Assembly: GCA_012728375.1 (NCBI GenBank)
Contig: JAAYFF010000070.1
Location: 1 to 64,000, forward strand
Length of the DNA: 64,000 nt
Direction: 5' to 3'
From: Bacillota bacterium
Lineage (GTDB): Bacteria > Bacillota > Dethiobacteria > DTU022 > UBA8154
Position 1 is the first letter of the stretch, and each line of letters opens with the position of its first letter. The notes beneath the pieces were generated by a model. It saw nothing but the letters and a program-made list of their open reading frames with translations. It was not told where the DNA came from and searched no databases. Shown piece by piece: positions 9,957 to 19,043 of the stretch. The translations under genes were made by a program, and so were the position numbers.

Positions 9957-11884
9957 TTTAAAGGTAATTTTATTTTTATTAAGGTTCCTTGACCGGGGGC
10001 TGTATCTATTGAAAGCTCGCCCTTTAAGAGCGATACTCTTTCCATCATTCCCGGAATACCCAAACCGTTCTCCCAGTTATCCTGTACTTCCTCCAGTTCA
10101 AACCCAACACCGTCATCTTTTATGGTCACCTCAACAAATTGATCATCGGACCTTAATATCACATCAATATTTTTAGGCCGGGCATGCCTGATGGCATTGG
10201 TTATTGCTTCCTGAACGATGCGGTACACAGTTGTTTCTATTTCCTGGTCAAGGCTGGAAAATTTACATTCTTCATTGTCATAAATGATTTTAATATCTAT
10301 ATGCGCGGTCAAGTCCCTGATATACCTTTTTATAGCTTCATCGATACCCAGTTTATCAAGGGTCACCGGCCTTAATTCGTAAGATATTTTCTTAATTTCC
10401 TCAAGGGTATTGTACAGTACTTCCCGGTAAGTTTCAGCAAGCTTGCGCACTTCCTCCAGGTTATTGCTCTGCTGAATGGCTCTTAAAATTAGCATTAGAC
10501 TTGTCAGGGACTGACTTGTACCATCATGTAGCTCACGGGCAATACGCTTCCTTTCTTCTTCCTGGACAGAGATCAATTTCTGCAGCAATTTCACCCTGTT
10601 TTTTTCTTTTTCTTCCAGGCTTTTCTGCAATTTCAAGTTTTGTTCCCAGTTTTTTTGCAGGCTGTTCATCATCCGGTTAAAGAAATTACCCAGTATTTCT
10701 ATTTCATCTTTGGGCGGTGAAGCTTCTGCGTCCAGTTTCTGAGCTGGCGGAGAGCTTTTTGCCGGGTAGTTTGATCTGACGGCAGATATATCGGGACTAA
10801 ATCTTTGGGATAAATCGCCCAGTTCCACTTTTTGCATGGCTTTGGCAAGCCGCTGCAGGGGGCCTGTAATTTTCCGGGACAAAGAGTAAGCGATCGCCAG
10901 GGCTAAAATGATACTGATTAATGAAATATAAATATATTGCCTGACAGTACTTTCCTTCATGGCCACAAACGGCGCTTCCGGTATGCCGACAAATAAAATT
11001 CCGATTACTTCTCCGCTGTTATCAAAAATGGGATCGTAAGCAGTCAAATAGTTTTCCCCAATAATAGAAGCCTGTCCCAGGTAGCGTTCTCCCCGTTCCA
11101 AAACCTTAGCGGCTACCTCCGGAGAAACTCTGGTACCAAGCGCCCTTTCCCCGTTTTCAAGGCGAACGGAGGTGGAAATGCGCAAATCATCCAGAAAAAT
11201 GGTGGCATAAACCTTTAAGAGGCTGGATACTTCGTCAACGAATTTAACGTCCCGGTTGAGAAGTTTTCCTCCTAACAAATAAGCTTGAACATTGCCGTAA
11301 TTATCTATAACTGGAACGGAGACCACCTGGGCAAGCCCCCGCGTTTCTTTCATTTCGCCCGCTTCATTTGCTTCCGGAGTCTGTATAATCCTGATTTCTG
11401 CATTGCTTGCCAGCCCCTCGGTTTTTAAAAAATTTTCGTCCAGCACTACAATCCCTTTCTGGGATTGCCCGTTGAAAAACTGGCTAAGAAAAGCACTTTC
11501 CAAATACTTTTCTTCCGTAAGGATAGGATTATTTGCACTCGCGGCAATTCTCCCGTTTGGTTCAACAATAGTTAAAAAACTTAAATCATGCTGGTGTTTA
11601 ATGTTTGTTAATATTTTTTGTAAATTGGGGTCTTTGTATAAATAGGCATCCTGCAACAAAAGGTTCAGTGACAATGAATTAAAATTTAGAAATAAATTGT
11701 CCAGCTGTGTGTAAAAGACTTTCTGCGCTGTGTCAAGCTCTTTGTTAATAGTAAATTTTGATTGTTGTTCAATTCCTGTATTAAATAACTTGATAACAAC
11801 GAAACTCGTAATCAGGATAATGAGGATAATGAGAATAATAAAACCGAGAAAATAGCTTTGCCAGATATTCAGCCTTCTAAGCAT
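9950..11884 (-). CDS. Membrane sensor histidine kinase (Cache-like, HAMP, HisKA_3, HATPase)
   Basis: A transmembrane helix at the N terminus (about residues 10-33) precedes a roughly 280-residue extracellular region resembling a single-Cache sensor. A second helix (QYIYISLISIILALAIAY), a HAMP linker, a phosphoacceptor helix RKRIARELHDGTSQSL and a C-terminal ATPase with DDGVGFELEE complete it. This is the LiaS/DegS/NarX kinase class, which normally pairs with a LuxR-type response regulator; none is adjacent. The ORF track starts at 11959, but ATG 11884 has AGGAGG four bases upstream and places the membrane helix normally (644 aa). It is divergent from the hydrogenase operon, so it may sense a signal for that operon; this is inference. 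Confidence 0.9.
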   Translation of the reverse strand: MLRRLNIWQSYFLGFIILIILIILITSFVVIKLFNTGIEQQSKFTINKELDTAQKVFYTQLDNLFLNFNSLSLNLLLQDAYLYKDPNLQKILTNIKHQHDLSFLTIVEPNGRIAASANNPILTEEKYLESAFLSQFFNGQSQKGIVVLDENFLKTEGLASNAEIRIIQTPEANEAGEMKETRGLAQVVSVPVIDNYGNVQAYLLGGKLLNRDVKFVDEVSSLLKVYATIFLDDLRISTSVRLENGERALGTRVSPEVAAKVLERGERYLGQASIIGENYLTAYDPIFDNSGEVIGILFVGIPEAPFVAMKESTVRQYIYISLISIILALAIAYSLSRKITGPLQRLAKAMQKVELGDLSQRFSPDISAVRSNYPAKSSPPAQKLDAEASPPKDEIEILGNFFNRMMNSLQKNWEQNLKLQKSLEEKEKNRVKLLQKLISVQEEERKRIARELHDGTSQSLTSLMLILRAIQQSNNLEEVRKLAETYREVLYNTLEEIKKISYELRPVTLDKLGIDEAIKRYIRDLTAHIDIKIIYDNEECKFSSLDQEIETTVYRIVQEAITNAIRHARPKNIDVILRSDDQFVEVTIKDDGVGFELEEVQDNWENGLGIPGMMERVSLLKGELSIDTAPGQGTLIKIKLPLKK

Positions 11885-12084
11885 AATGCCTCCTGCCTTT
11901 TCCACTACGTATAATTTTCTTATATTTCTTAGCTTACCAGTGTGCTGGCCGTTATTCAATGCTACTCGCCAAAATACTTATTGTTAAATTAAGCAAAAAG
12001 AAATACTTGGCAGCGTTTCGAAGGTATTAAGCATATTCCCTTATTAATCATGTATTTAAGGCGGGGGATAACCTGTTTGTCTAA

Positions 12085-12114
12085 TTGACGTATAGGGGAA
12101 AACCCTGATATAAT
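12085..12114 (+). promoter_or_regulatory. Sigma-A type promoter of the hydrogenase operon
   Basis: TTGACG (12085-12090) and a perfect TATAAT (12109-12114) are separated by 18 bases. They lie about 200 bases upstream of the first hydrogenase subunit start. The leader between promoter and gene is AT-rich and carries part of an inverted repeat listed separately. Confidence 0.75.
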
Positions 12115-12153
12115 CTAGGCATACAGGAAAGGTAGTAAGGGTTTTTCCCTATA
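12091..12153. promoter_or_regulatory. Long inverted repeat surrounding the hydrogenase promoter -10 region
   Basis: The left arm TATAGGGGAAAACCCT (12091-12106) and right arm AGGGTTTTTCCCTATA (12138-12153) are complementary at 15 of 16 positions, with 31 bases between. The left arm fills the -35/-10 spacer and the right arm lies just past the expected start of transcription. A further GTAGGGAAAAGG occurs at about 12158. The layout fits a dimeric regulator or response-regulator operator able to block or loop the promoter. Confidence 0.6.
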
Positions 12154-12312
12154 GCTCGTAGGGAAAAGGAGAAGGGAGGAGTGTTAAATTTGTGAAAAAA
12201 TTAACAACTCCGTTTTAAGGAAGCAGCTGATTAGCTAAACAGAAGCATCGTGGCAGTTAAAGGGCAGGAAAAAGGTGAACTTTGTTGCCAAAATAACGGG
12301 AGGTGTATTATT

Positions 12313-12810
12313 GTGGAAGAGCGTGATAGAAAAGTGCTTAATCAAATTCTTGCATCCTACGATTATGACAAAACAGATTTGATCGCCATTCTGCAGCAGA
12401 TTCAGCACGAATACAGTTACCTGCCGCGACAAGCCCTGGAATACATCGCCAAAGAACTGCGTATTAGCCCGGTTAAAATTTACAGCGTCGCAACCTTTTA
12501 TAATTCTTTTTCTCTGGAGCCTAAAGGATAGTACGTTACCCGGGTATGCGATGGGACAGCCTGCCATGTGCGGAAATCTGCGGCTATTCTTCGTGCGCTG
12601 AAGGAAAATCTTGGCCTGAGCGGAGAGAAAAAAACTACCGACGATATGCTTTTTACAGTGGAAACCGTATCCTGCCTGGGGGCCTGCGGACTTTCACCTG
12701 TCATCTCGATTAATGATGAAGTTCATGCTGAAATGACACCCGAAAAAGCACTGGCATTTTTGGAACAAATCAGAAAGGGGGCAAAGGAACGTGAAAAAGT
12801 TCACCTGTAG
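12313..12810 (+). pseudogene. hydC: NuoE/HydC-like [2Fe-2S] hydrogenase subunit interrupted by in-frame TAG
   Basis: Encodes the thioredoxin-like NuoE/HndA-type subunit that passes electrons in NAD(P)-linked [FeFe] hydrogenases. The frame starts at GTG 12313 (GGGAGG nine bases upstream) and runs to TAG 12808. It contains a single in-frame amber codon at 12529-12531, between FSLEPKG and YVTRVCDGTACH. Family members usually have lysine here, so one base change (AAG to TAG) explains it. Both halves are in the same frame and otherwise intact. The cluster ligands CDGTAC and SCLGAC lie after the stop, so the truncated product would lack the cluster. Options are a real nonsense mutation, sequencing error, or readthrough. 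It overlaps the start of hydB. Confidence 0.85.
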
Positions 12811-14692
12811 GCCGGATTTGACGGAAGCCAGGCGTGTTTTTGCCCAGGGTTTATCCCGGCAAAAAAAGAAAGTGCTTGTCTGTGCAGAAACCGGTTGTGT
12901 AGCAGGCGGCTCTCTCGAGATATTCGACAGGTTAAAAAGTCTTTGTGCAAAGCGGGGGATAAAGTGCGCTGTTGAACTCGGCCGTGAACTGGAGAAAGGC
13001 GGGCACGGACTGCAGGAGGAAAGCATCGGTTTGAAAAAAAGCGGTTGTCATGGTTTTTGTGAGATGGGCCCTCTTTTGCGCATTGAACCTGCCGGCTGGT
13101 TGTTTCTCAAAGTAAAGCCGGAGGACTGTGAAGAAATTCTTGAAACAAGCATTATTGGGGATAAACCGGTAACAAGGTTGCTTTATAAGCAAGGCGGGGA
13201 TATCTATCCAACCCAGGAGGAGATCCCCTTTTACAGGAAGCAAACACGCCTTGTCCGTGCACATTGCGGACATAGCGATGCGGAATCCATTGAAGAATAT
13301 ATAGCCAACGGCGGGTATAAAGCATTGGAAATGGCGCTTTTTGAGCTTTCGCCGGAAGATATTTGCAAAGAAATTTGTGATGCGGGTTTGCGCGGGCGCG
13401 GAGGAGGGGGATACCCAACCGGGAAAAAGTGGGATCAGGTCAGATTACAAACGGAGCCGGTTAAATTTGTTGTCTGCAACGGCGATGAAGGAGACCCCGG
13501 TGCTTTTATGGACAGAAGCGTAATGGAAGGAGACCCTCACAGAATGCTGGAAGGCATGATGATCGCAGGCATCGCTACCGGCGCTCAAACTGCCTATATA
13601 TATGTGCGTGCTGAATACCCCCTGGCTGTTAAAAGGCTAAAAAATGCCATTGAACAGGCCGAAAAGTATGGACTGCTGGGGGAACGCATTTTAGGTACGG
13701 ATTTTTCCTTTAAAATTTATATCAACCAAGGTGCCGGTGCCTTTGTTTGCGGTGAAGGCAGCGCTCTTACCGCTTCAATTGAAGGAAACAGAGGGATGCC
13801 GCGCCCAAGGCCTCCCCGTACAGTTGAACAGGGATTGTTTGGCAAACCCACAGTGCTGAATAATGTTGAGACATTTGCCAACGTTCCGATAATAATTAAC
13901 ATTTCGGCAGCAGAGTACCGTAAAATCGGCACCGCCGGCAGTCCCGGAACCAAGGTTTTCTCTTTAACCGGAAATGTTAAACATACCGGACTGATTGAAG
14001 TGCCCATGGGCACTACTTTAAGAGAAATAGTGTTTGACATAGGCGGCGGCATAAAAGGTAACAAAGCTTTTAAAGCAGTGCAGATCGGCGGGCCTTCCGG
14101 GGGGTGTTTGACTGCCGACCATTTAGATTTACCCCTTGATTTCGATTCGCTGAAAAAAGTCGGCGCGATAATGGGCTCCGGAGGCCTTGTGGTCATGGAT
14201 GAAACATCCTGTATGGTTGAGATTGCCCGCTTTTTCATGAAATTTACCCAGAACGAGTCATGCGGGAAATGTGTACCCTGCCGCGAAGGAACCAGGGCTA
14301 TGCTTAATATATTGGAGCGTATTGTGGCGGGTGAAGGTAAACCCGAAGATATTGATGTTTTGCTTGAGCTTGAAGATACTGTGACTTCTACTTCCCTTTG
14401 CGGACTGGGTAAAACTGCCGGATCTCCGATTGTGAGCACTATTAAGTATTTCCGGGATGAATACATCTCCCACGTGCGGGATAAAAAATGCCCGGCGAAA
14501 GTTTGCCAAGCCCTGAAAAGTATCTATATTGACGCCTCACTCTGCCGCGGTTGTGGCAAGTGCTCGCGCATCTGCCCCGCAGAAGCAATCAGCGGAGAAA
14601 TAAAAAAAGTTTTTGTCATAGACGAAAGCAAGTGTATCAAATGCAAAGCTTGTATTTCCGAATGTAAATTCAACGCCATTGTGGAGGGATAA
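12791..14692 (+). CDS. hydB: NuoF/HydB-like NAD(P)H- and FMN-binding hydrogenase subunit
   Basis: The diaphorase subunit of a HydABC or Hnd-type complex, moving electrons between NAD(P)H, FMN and iron-sulfur clusters. The N-terminal ferredoxin-like part has CAETGCVAGG and CHGFCEMGP. The NuoF core contains GLRGRGGGGYPTGKKW and CNGDEGDPGAFMDR (NADH/FMN binding) and the [4Fe-4S] motif CGKCVPCREGT. The C terminus adds two ferredoxin motifs (CRGCGKCSRICP and CIKCKACISEC). At 633 aa it has the long HydB layout. It starts at GTG 12791, overlapping the hydC stop by 20 bases, so translation is likely coupled. The complex may be electron-bifurcating; that cannot be decided from sequence alone. Confidence 0.93.
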   Translation: MKKFTCRPDLTEARRVFAQGLSRQKKKVLVCAETGCVAGGSLEIFDRLKSLCAKRGIKCAVELGRELEKGGHGLQEESIGLKKSGCHGFCEMGPLLRIEPAGWLFLKVKPEDCEEILETSIIGDKPVTRLLYKQGGDIYPTQEEIPFYRKQTRLVRAHCGHSDAESIEEYIANGGYKALEMALFELSPEDICKEICDAGLRGRGGGGYPTGKKWDQVRLQTEPVKFVVCNGDEGDPGAFMDRSVMEGDPHRMLEGMMIAGIATGAQTAYIYVRAEYPLAVKRLKNAIEQAEKYGLLGERILGTDFSFKIYINQGAGAFVCGEGSALTASIEGNRGMPRPRPPRTVEQGLFGKPTVLNNVETFANVPIIINISAAEYRKIGTAGSPGTKVFSLTGNVKHTGLIEVPMGTTLREIVFDIGGGIKGNKAFKAVQIGGPSGGCLTADHLDLPLDFDSLKKVGAIMGSGGLVVMDETSCMVEIARFFMKFTQNESCGKCVPCREGTRAMLNILERIVAGEGKPEDIDVLLELEDTVTSTSLCGLGKTAGSPIVSTIKYFRDEYISHVRDKKCPAKVCQALKSIYIDASLCRGCGKCSRICPAEAISGEIKKVFVIDESKCIKCKACISECKFNAIVEG

Positions 14693-14696
14693 TGAA

Positions 14697-16478
14697 ATGA
14701 ATACTTTAAAGAAAAAATATATGTGGGTAGACGGACGCAGGGTTGAATTTATTGAAGAAAAAAATATCCTTGAAGTAGTACGCAAAGCAGGGATTGATCT
14801 TCCGACGTTTTGCTACCATTCCGAACTTTCGGTCTACGGTGCCTGCCGGATGTGTGTAGTCGAAAATGAGCGGGGAGAAATTAAAGCTTCCTGCCATACG
14901 CCTCCGCAGGATGGTATGAAGGTAAAAACCAATACTCCCAAACTGCAGAAGCATAGAAAAATGATCCTGGAGCTGCTCCTGTCATCCCATTGCCGTGATT
15001 GCACTACCTGCCCGAAAAGCGGAAAATGCCGGCTGCAGGAACTGGCGCTTCGTTTTAACATTACCAGTGTTCGCTTTAATGGAGGAAACTTTGCACAACG
15101 CAATTACCCCATTGATAGCTCCAGTTTATCCATTGTCCGGAATCCAAATAAATGTATCCTCTGCGGCGATTGTGTGCGCATGTGCTCGGAGGTTCAGAAT
15201 GTAGGGGCCATAGATTTTAGAGGAAGAGGTTCGCAGATGAAGGTCAGCACCGCTTTTGACGAACCGATCAGCATGACCCGGTGTGTCCACTGCGGTCAAT
15301 GCGCTGCTGTCTGCCCCACCGGAGCCATTACGGTCAAATGCGATTGCCCTGGTGTCTGGAAGGCGCTTTACGACAAAAACAAACGGGTTGTAGCTCAAAT
15401 TGCACCGGCTGTCCGTGTGGCTTTTGGCGAGGAATACGGAATAGTTTCCGGGGAAAACGTCATGGGAAAAATTGTGGCAGGTTTGCGGGTGCTTGGTTTT
15501 GATGAAATCTACGACACTTCTCTGGCCGCTGATTTAACGGTTCTGGAAGAATCTGCAGAGCTGCTGCAAAGACTTCGTCAAAATGAAAACATCCCCATGT
15601 TTACCTCCTGCTGCCCGGCATGGATATGCTACATGGAAAAGAATTATCCGGAATATAAAGATTCGGTTTCGTCCTGTAAATCTCCAATGCAGATGCTTGG
15701 CGCGATAATAAAGGAGCATGCAAGGACTATTGAAGGAATGGATGACGGAACAATCGTCAATGTTGCCATAATGCCCTGCACAGCCAAAAAATTTGAAGCA
15801 GCACGGGAAGAGTTTAAACGGGACGGCATACCGGATATTGATTATGTCATAACCACCCAGGAACTGATAAAAATGTTCAAGGAGGCCGGAATCGTTTTTG
15901 CCGATTTAGAGCCGGAAGCACCTGATATGCCCTTTGGCATATACAGCGGGGCAGGAGTTCTTTTTGGCGTGACAGGAGGCGTAACAGAAGCTGTTATTCG
16001 CCGGGTAGCAGAGGATAAAAGCAGGGAAGCGATAGCGGATATTGCCTATACGGGTATAAGGGGCCTGGAGGGAGCCAAGGAAGCAGAGGTTACAGTTGGG
16101 GATAAAACACTAAAAATTGCCGTAGTAAACGGGCTTAAAAATGTAGATGAAATTATTAAAAAAATTCAAGCAGGAGAAGCTCATTATGATTTTATTGAAG
16201 CAATGGCCTGCCCAGGCGGCTGCATCGGCGGTGCCGGACAACCTTACGGCCTAAACGGCCTTAAACAACTTCGCTCCGACGGTTTGTACAGGGCGGATAA
16301 ATTATCGCAGGTGAGAAGATCTGAAGAAAATCCCGTCTTGAAGGGGCTTTACAACGGTCTCCTGAAAAATAAGACTAAATCACTGCTTCATGTTCATTAT
16401 AATCATAGTCCGCTGATAGAAGATAAACCGCTTAAAACCTGTACAAGTAAAGCAGCTGATCTACTTGCAAATAAGTAA
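14697..16478 (+). CDS. hydA: [FeFe] hydrogenase catalytic subunit, HydA/HndD type
   Basis: Catalytic hydrogen-evolving or -consuming subunit. The N-terminal [2Fe-2S] region (CYHSELSVYGACRMC), a His-containing cluster motif (HCRDCTTCPKSGKC) and two [4Fe-4S] motifs (CILCGDCVRMC, CVHCGQCAAVCP) precede the H-cluster domain. All three H-cluster signatures are present: TSCCPAWICYME, MPCTAKKFEA and MACPGGCIGGAG. The C-terminal small-subunit region is fused. ATG 14697 follows GGAGGG and is preferred over the ORF-track start 14679, which overlaps hydB. The protein has 593 aa. It is the last gene of the operon and is followed by a strong terminator. Confidence 0.95.
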   Translation: MNTLKKKYMWVDGRRVEFIEEKNILEVVRKAGIDLPTFCYHSELSVYGACRMCVVENERGEIKASCHTPPQDGMKVKTNTPKLQKHRKMILELLLSSHCRDCTTCPKSGKCRLQELALRFNITSVRFNGGNFAQRNYPIDSSSLSIVRNPNKCILCGDCVRMCSEVQNVGAIDFRGRGSQMKVSTAFDEPISMTRCVHCGQCAAVCPTGAITVKCDCPGVWKALYDKNKRVVAQIAPAVRVAFGEEYGIVSGENVMGKIVAGLRVLGFDEIYDTSLAADLTVLEESAELLQRLRQNENIPMFTSCCPAWICYMEKNYPEYKDSVSSCKSPMQMLGAIIKEHARTIEGMDDGTIVNVAIMPCTAKKFEAAREEFKRDGIPDIDYVITTQELIKMFKEAGIVFADLEPEAPDMPFGIYSGAGVLFGVTGGVTEAVIRRVAEDKSREAIADIAYTGIRGLEGAKEAEVTVGDKTLKIAVVNGLKNVDEIIKKIQAGEAHYDFIEAMACPGGCIGGAGQPYGLNGLKQLRSDGLYRADKLSQVRRSEENPVLKGLYNGLLKNKTKSLLHVHYNHSPLIEDKPLKTCTSKAADLLANK

Positions 16479-16527
16479 AAAGTTCCTGTTTTTTCATCAT
16501 AAGAGGAAGCCGGTTTTGGTTCAGCAC

Positions 16528-16576
16528 GAGGTGACGAGGGGGAGGTGACGAGGGGACGGGTGACGAGGGGACGGGG
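16528..16576. repeat. Short tandem repeat, unit about GAGGTGACGAGGGG
   Basis: Three consecutive near-identical 14-15 base units (GAGGTGACGAGGGG, the same again, then ACGGGTGACGAGGGG) followed by ACGGGG. It is noncoding, strongly purine-rich and unlike the flanking sequence. It lies between the hydA stop and its terminator. Function unknown; it could be a dispersed genomic repeat. Confidence 0.8.
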
Positions 16577-16621
16577 TACTTGTCAATATTTTTAAAGAGC
16601 GTTTCAGCCATAGGTATGACT

Positions 16622-16667
16622 TAGGTAACCGCGCGGTGGTTCTTGCGGTTACCTATTTTTGTTTTGT
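16622..16667. terminator. Rho-independent terminator (bidirectional)
   Basis: Perfect 11-bp arms TAGGTAACCGC / GCGGTTACCTA with a 12-base loop, followed by TTTTTGTTTTG on the plus strand. It ends the hydrogenase operon and lies between converging genes, so it may also serve the anti-sigma gene. Confidence 0.9.
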
Positions 16668-16730
16668 CAAACCCGTATTTCGTAATCTTCCTATTCCAAT
16701 ATATTTTGGATTTCGATAACTCCAGGCAGA

Positions 16731-18050
16731 TTAATTTACCGGAACTTCGAAGGTTATATTATAGAGCTCAGTAAAGGTTATCCTTTCAATGTGCAGTGCG
16801 AGATTATCACCTTTCCCCGGAAAATGCAATGTCCGGGTATGCCGAATTCGGCCGTCAGGGAGCTTATCAAGGTTTTCCGTAACAGTATTTTGCAGTTCGA
16901 CCTCATTCCCGTCGATCATGAGATATACTCTTGTCAAAACTGTGCTTTCGTCGGATGTAATGGTAACAAAGGTACTATCATTTGATTCATACACTCTGTC
17001 TATTTCTATTTCCTGGCCCAAAATTTCTATCTCACGCTTTGTTTCCACTTTATTTAAGTTCACCTTTTCGTTTACATCGCGATCAACCGACATACTTTCC
17101 AATTTAATATGAAGTGATTGGAGATCCTCAGGGAGGGCATCAAACGACTGCTCAAAGGTAATGCCTCTCATATCCGTGCTCATACCGCCTCCTTGCTGTG
17201 AGATTACTTCGTTATTGTTGGCGATGAGGCTGACGGTAAGGTGGTTCATCCTGAGCCTTTCCCCTCTTAACTGGTCCCTGGCTACCTCCAGAATATTTTG
17301 TATGGAACCATAAATGACGGTACGGGTGGGCGAGGCTAAAATAGACTCAAACTTTATTTTTGTCTGTTCAAGCTCAAAGGTTTGATCAATGGTCTTTTTC
17401 AAAGTCCGCCCCATCGCCTTTGTTCTGTCCAGTTTAAAGGAGATCGCTCCTTCTTCCAGGGTGTTGTCATCTATTAAGCCGAATTTAAAGTGCAGAGTTC
17501 GTTCGAGAAAAAAGGGAGGCTCAAAACCCATTAACCACTTTATTTCAGTATTTTCCTCATTTATCTCTCCCTGACCGCCTTCCGCCATATAGCTGCCAAA
17601 TAGTCCATTTAATTGCATTATGGGCTGAAGGTTTACTGAATCAACCTGACCTCGGGGATCATGAACGGTATAAAAGGCAAGCAGCTGGCTTTCGTCGAGC
17701 ATAATGCCGTCCAGCGTAACCGATACGCCATTTTGAAAAGTATGGCTTTTCCCGATGAGCTGTCCTTTTCCCAGTTCATTTAGTTGTTTTAAGGTACCGT
17801 TCATTACCTGGTCATAACCGAGCAATTTTTTACCATAAAAGGCCAGGGTATTAAAGTTGTACCCCGCAAGCAGCACGGCCAGGCAAACAGCGGCGGCCTT
17901 TATCCTCCAGCTATTATTTCTCCGCTTCAAAACCCTTTTTCCGTTTAAAGCACGGGATAATCTTTCCCCCAGCTCTTCCGGCACTTCCACTTTATCAAGA
18001 GTCTTTTTTCTCTCCTTCAGCATATTTTCAATATTTTCCATAGCCTTCAT
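16731..18050 (-). CDS. DUF4179-type membrane anti-sigma factor
   Basis: A 439-aa protein with a cytoplasmic N terminus of about 45 residues, one transmembrane helix (AAAVCLAVLLAGYNF) and a large extracellular beta-rich region. It matches the DUF4179 anti-sigma pattern in layout and genomic position. It overlaps the end of the sigma factor gene by 23 bases, indicating coupled translation. ATG 18050 and the in-frame ATG 18041 are both possible starts. Expected role: hold the partner sigma factor inactive at the membrane until an envelope signal arrives. Confidence 0.8.
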   Translation of the reverse strand: MKAMENIENMLKERKKTLDKVEVPEELGERLSRALNGKRVLKRRNNSWRIKAAAVCLAVLLAGYNFNTLAFYGKKLLGYDQVMNGTLKQLNELGKGQLIGKSHTFQNGVSVTLDGIMLDESQLLAFYTVHDPRGQVDSVNLQPIMQLNGLFGSYMAEGGQGEINEENTEIKWLMGFEPPFFLERTLHFKFGLIDDNTLEEGAISFKLDRTKAMGRTLKKTIDQTFELEQTKIKFESILASPTRTVIYGSIQNILEVARDQLRGERLRMNHLTVSLIANNNEVISQQGGGMSTDMRGITFEQSFDALPEDLQSLHIKLESMSVDRDVNEKVNLNKVETKREIEILGQEIEIDRVYESNDSTFVTITSDESTVLTRVYLMIDGNEVELQNTVTENLDKLPDGRIRHTRTLHFPGKGDNLALHIERITFTELYNITFEVPVN

Positions 18051-18564
18051 CCCCCAAAGTTTTTTTCAGCTTTTTAAGGCCTGTTGATAGGCGTGACTTA
18101 ACTGTTCCCAGAGGTATTTTTAAAAGATGGGATATGGTTTCATAATCTAAATCAAGGTAATAGCGGAGCCGGATCACTTCCTGGTGTTTATGGGACAACC
18201 CGGCAAGAGCCGCATCCAGCATCAGGCGCTCTTCCTTCTGGTTGAAATCATTATTCTTTAATTCTTCTGTTTCTTCTGCAAAGGAATCGTACAAGATGAT
18301 TCTTTTTTTTCTTCTTAAACGTCCTCTGCAGCAATTTACCAGAATTGTTTTGCTCCAGTTGTAAAAGGCATCCACTTTCCTTAACCGGTCTATCCTTTCA
18401 TATAAAATAACGATCATATCTTCCATAGCATCAAGCGCATCTTCCTTATTGTTTAAAAACGCGTATGCCAGTTTATAATACTCCTGATTTTGCAGCATAA
18501 TCAGCTCAACTAGCGCATCTTTATCTCCCTGTTTTGCCTTTTTTACCAGCAGATTTGTTTCCAC
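18028..18564 (-). CDS. RNA polymerase sigma factor, ECF/sigma-70 family
   Basis: A 178-aa sigma factor with region 2 (residues about 25-90, ending NWSKTILVNCCRGRLRRKKR) and region 4 (about 115-170, HKHQEVIRLRYYLDLDYETI then GTVKSRLSTGLKKLK, the -35 recognition helix). It forms a two-gene unit with the DUF4179 anti-sigma gene downstream. The start at 18564 has a GAGGTG site upstream. Target promoters cannot be named from this window. Confidence 0.9.
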   Translation of the reverse strand: METNLLVKKAKQGDKDALVELIMLQNQEYYKLAYAFLNNKEDALDAMEDMIVILYERIDRLRKVDAFYNWSKTILVNCCRGRLRRKKRIILYDSFAEETEELKNNDFNQKEERLMLDAALAGLSHKHQEVIRLRYYLDLDYETISHLLKIPLGTVKSRLSTGLKKLKKTLGDEGYGKY

Positions 18565-18729
18565 GCAAACACCTCGTCCACTCTAGCTCTCTATATATAA
18601 GAGTAATACAGCCTGGAAAAGGTTCAACTCTTCTTCCGAAGAAAGGTGATAGTTTCCAGGATCCTCTGGAGCCAGCGGGAGACACGCTGGTGCATGACAT
18701 TCGGTGAGGATTCTTTCACCAGCATGCCT
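18565..18729. other. Intergenic region upstream of the sigma factor gene, with small hairpin
   Basis: Contains a TATATATA tract close to the sigma gene that could be its -10 element on the minus strand. A perfect 6-bp hairpin CCAGCG/CGCTGG lies at 18672-18690. No gene is supported. The collapsed island copy begins at its right edge. Confidence 0.4.
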
Positions 18730-18783
18730 AAAGATGCAGGAATATACTGAGCATTTAAAGAATATTGCTATGTCTTGGATTTT

Positions 18784-18985
18784 AAAAGACCTTGACAACG
18801 GTGCTACTATGGAAGGTTTAAAGACGCCTGCCAGGAGACCGGCGGGTCAACCCCAGTAGTAAAACCATTTACCGCAGCATCCGCCGCTTAAGAAAAGTAG
18901 AATTTGAAGAGCTGTGGGCGTTGCAGTGGAAGTGTTGGAACCACAATGGCTGCGGGGTGTTTGGTCGCCAATGTGGAGAGGAGAA
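18784..18985 (+). pseudogene. Remnant of WYL-domain regulator gene (5' and 3' pieces joined)
   Basis: Nucleotides corresponding to the helix-turn-helix region (TTTACCGCAGCATCCGCC) are followed directly by the 3' end of the gene (GCAGTGGAAGTGTTGGAACC). Single-base losses also destroy the frame. The intact counterpart is the gene at 23633-24754. Confidence 0.85.
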
Positions 18986-19043
18986 GTAATAAAGGAGAAA
19001 ATCCTGGACAAACTGTTCAGCTGAAAGAGAGGTGCTTATCCCC

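Noticed and set aside
12529-12531. Pyrrolysine at the amber codon of the NuoE-like gene as a firm call
   Set aside because: TAG is also the normal terminal stop of the same gene (12808-12810), and no pyl genes are in the window. Mutation or sequence error is simpler, so it is left as one option only.
16528-16576. CRISPR array
   Set aside because: Units are tandem without spacers and there are only about three. No cas genes were seen and no other regularly spaced repeats occur in the window.
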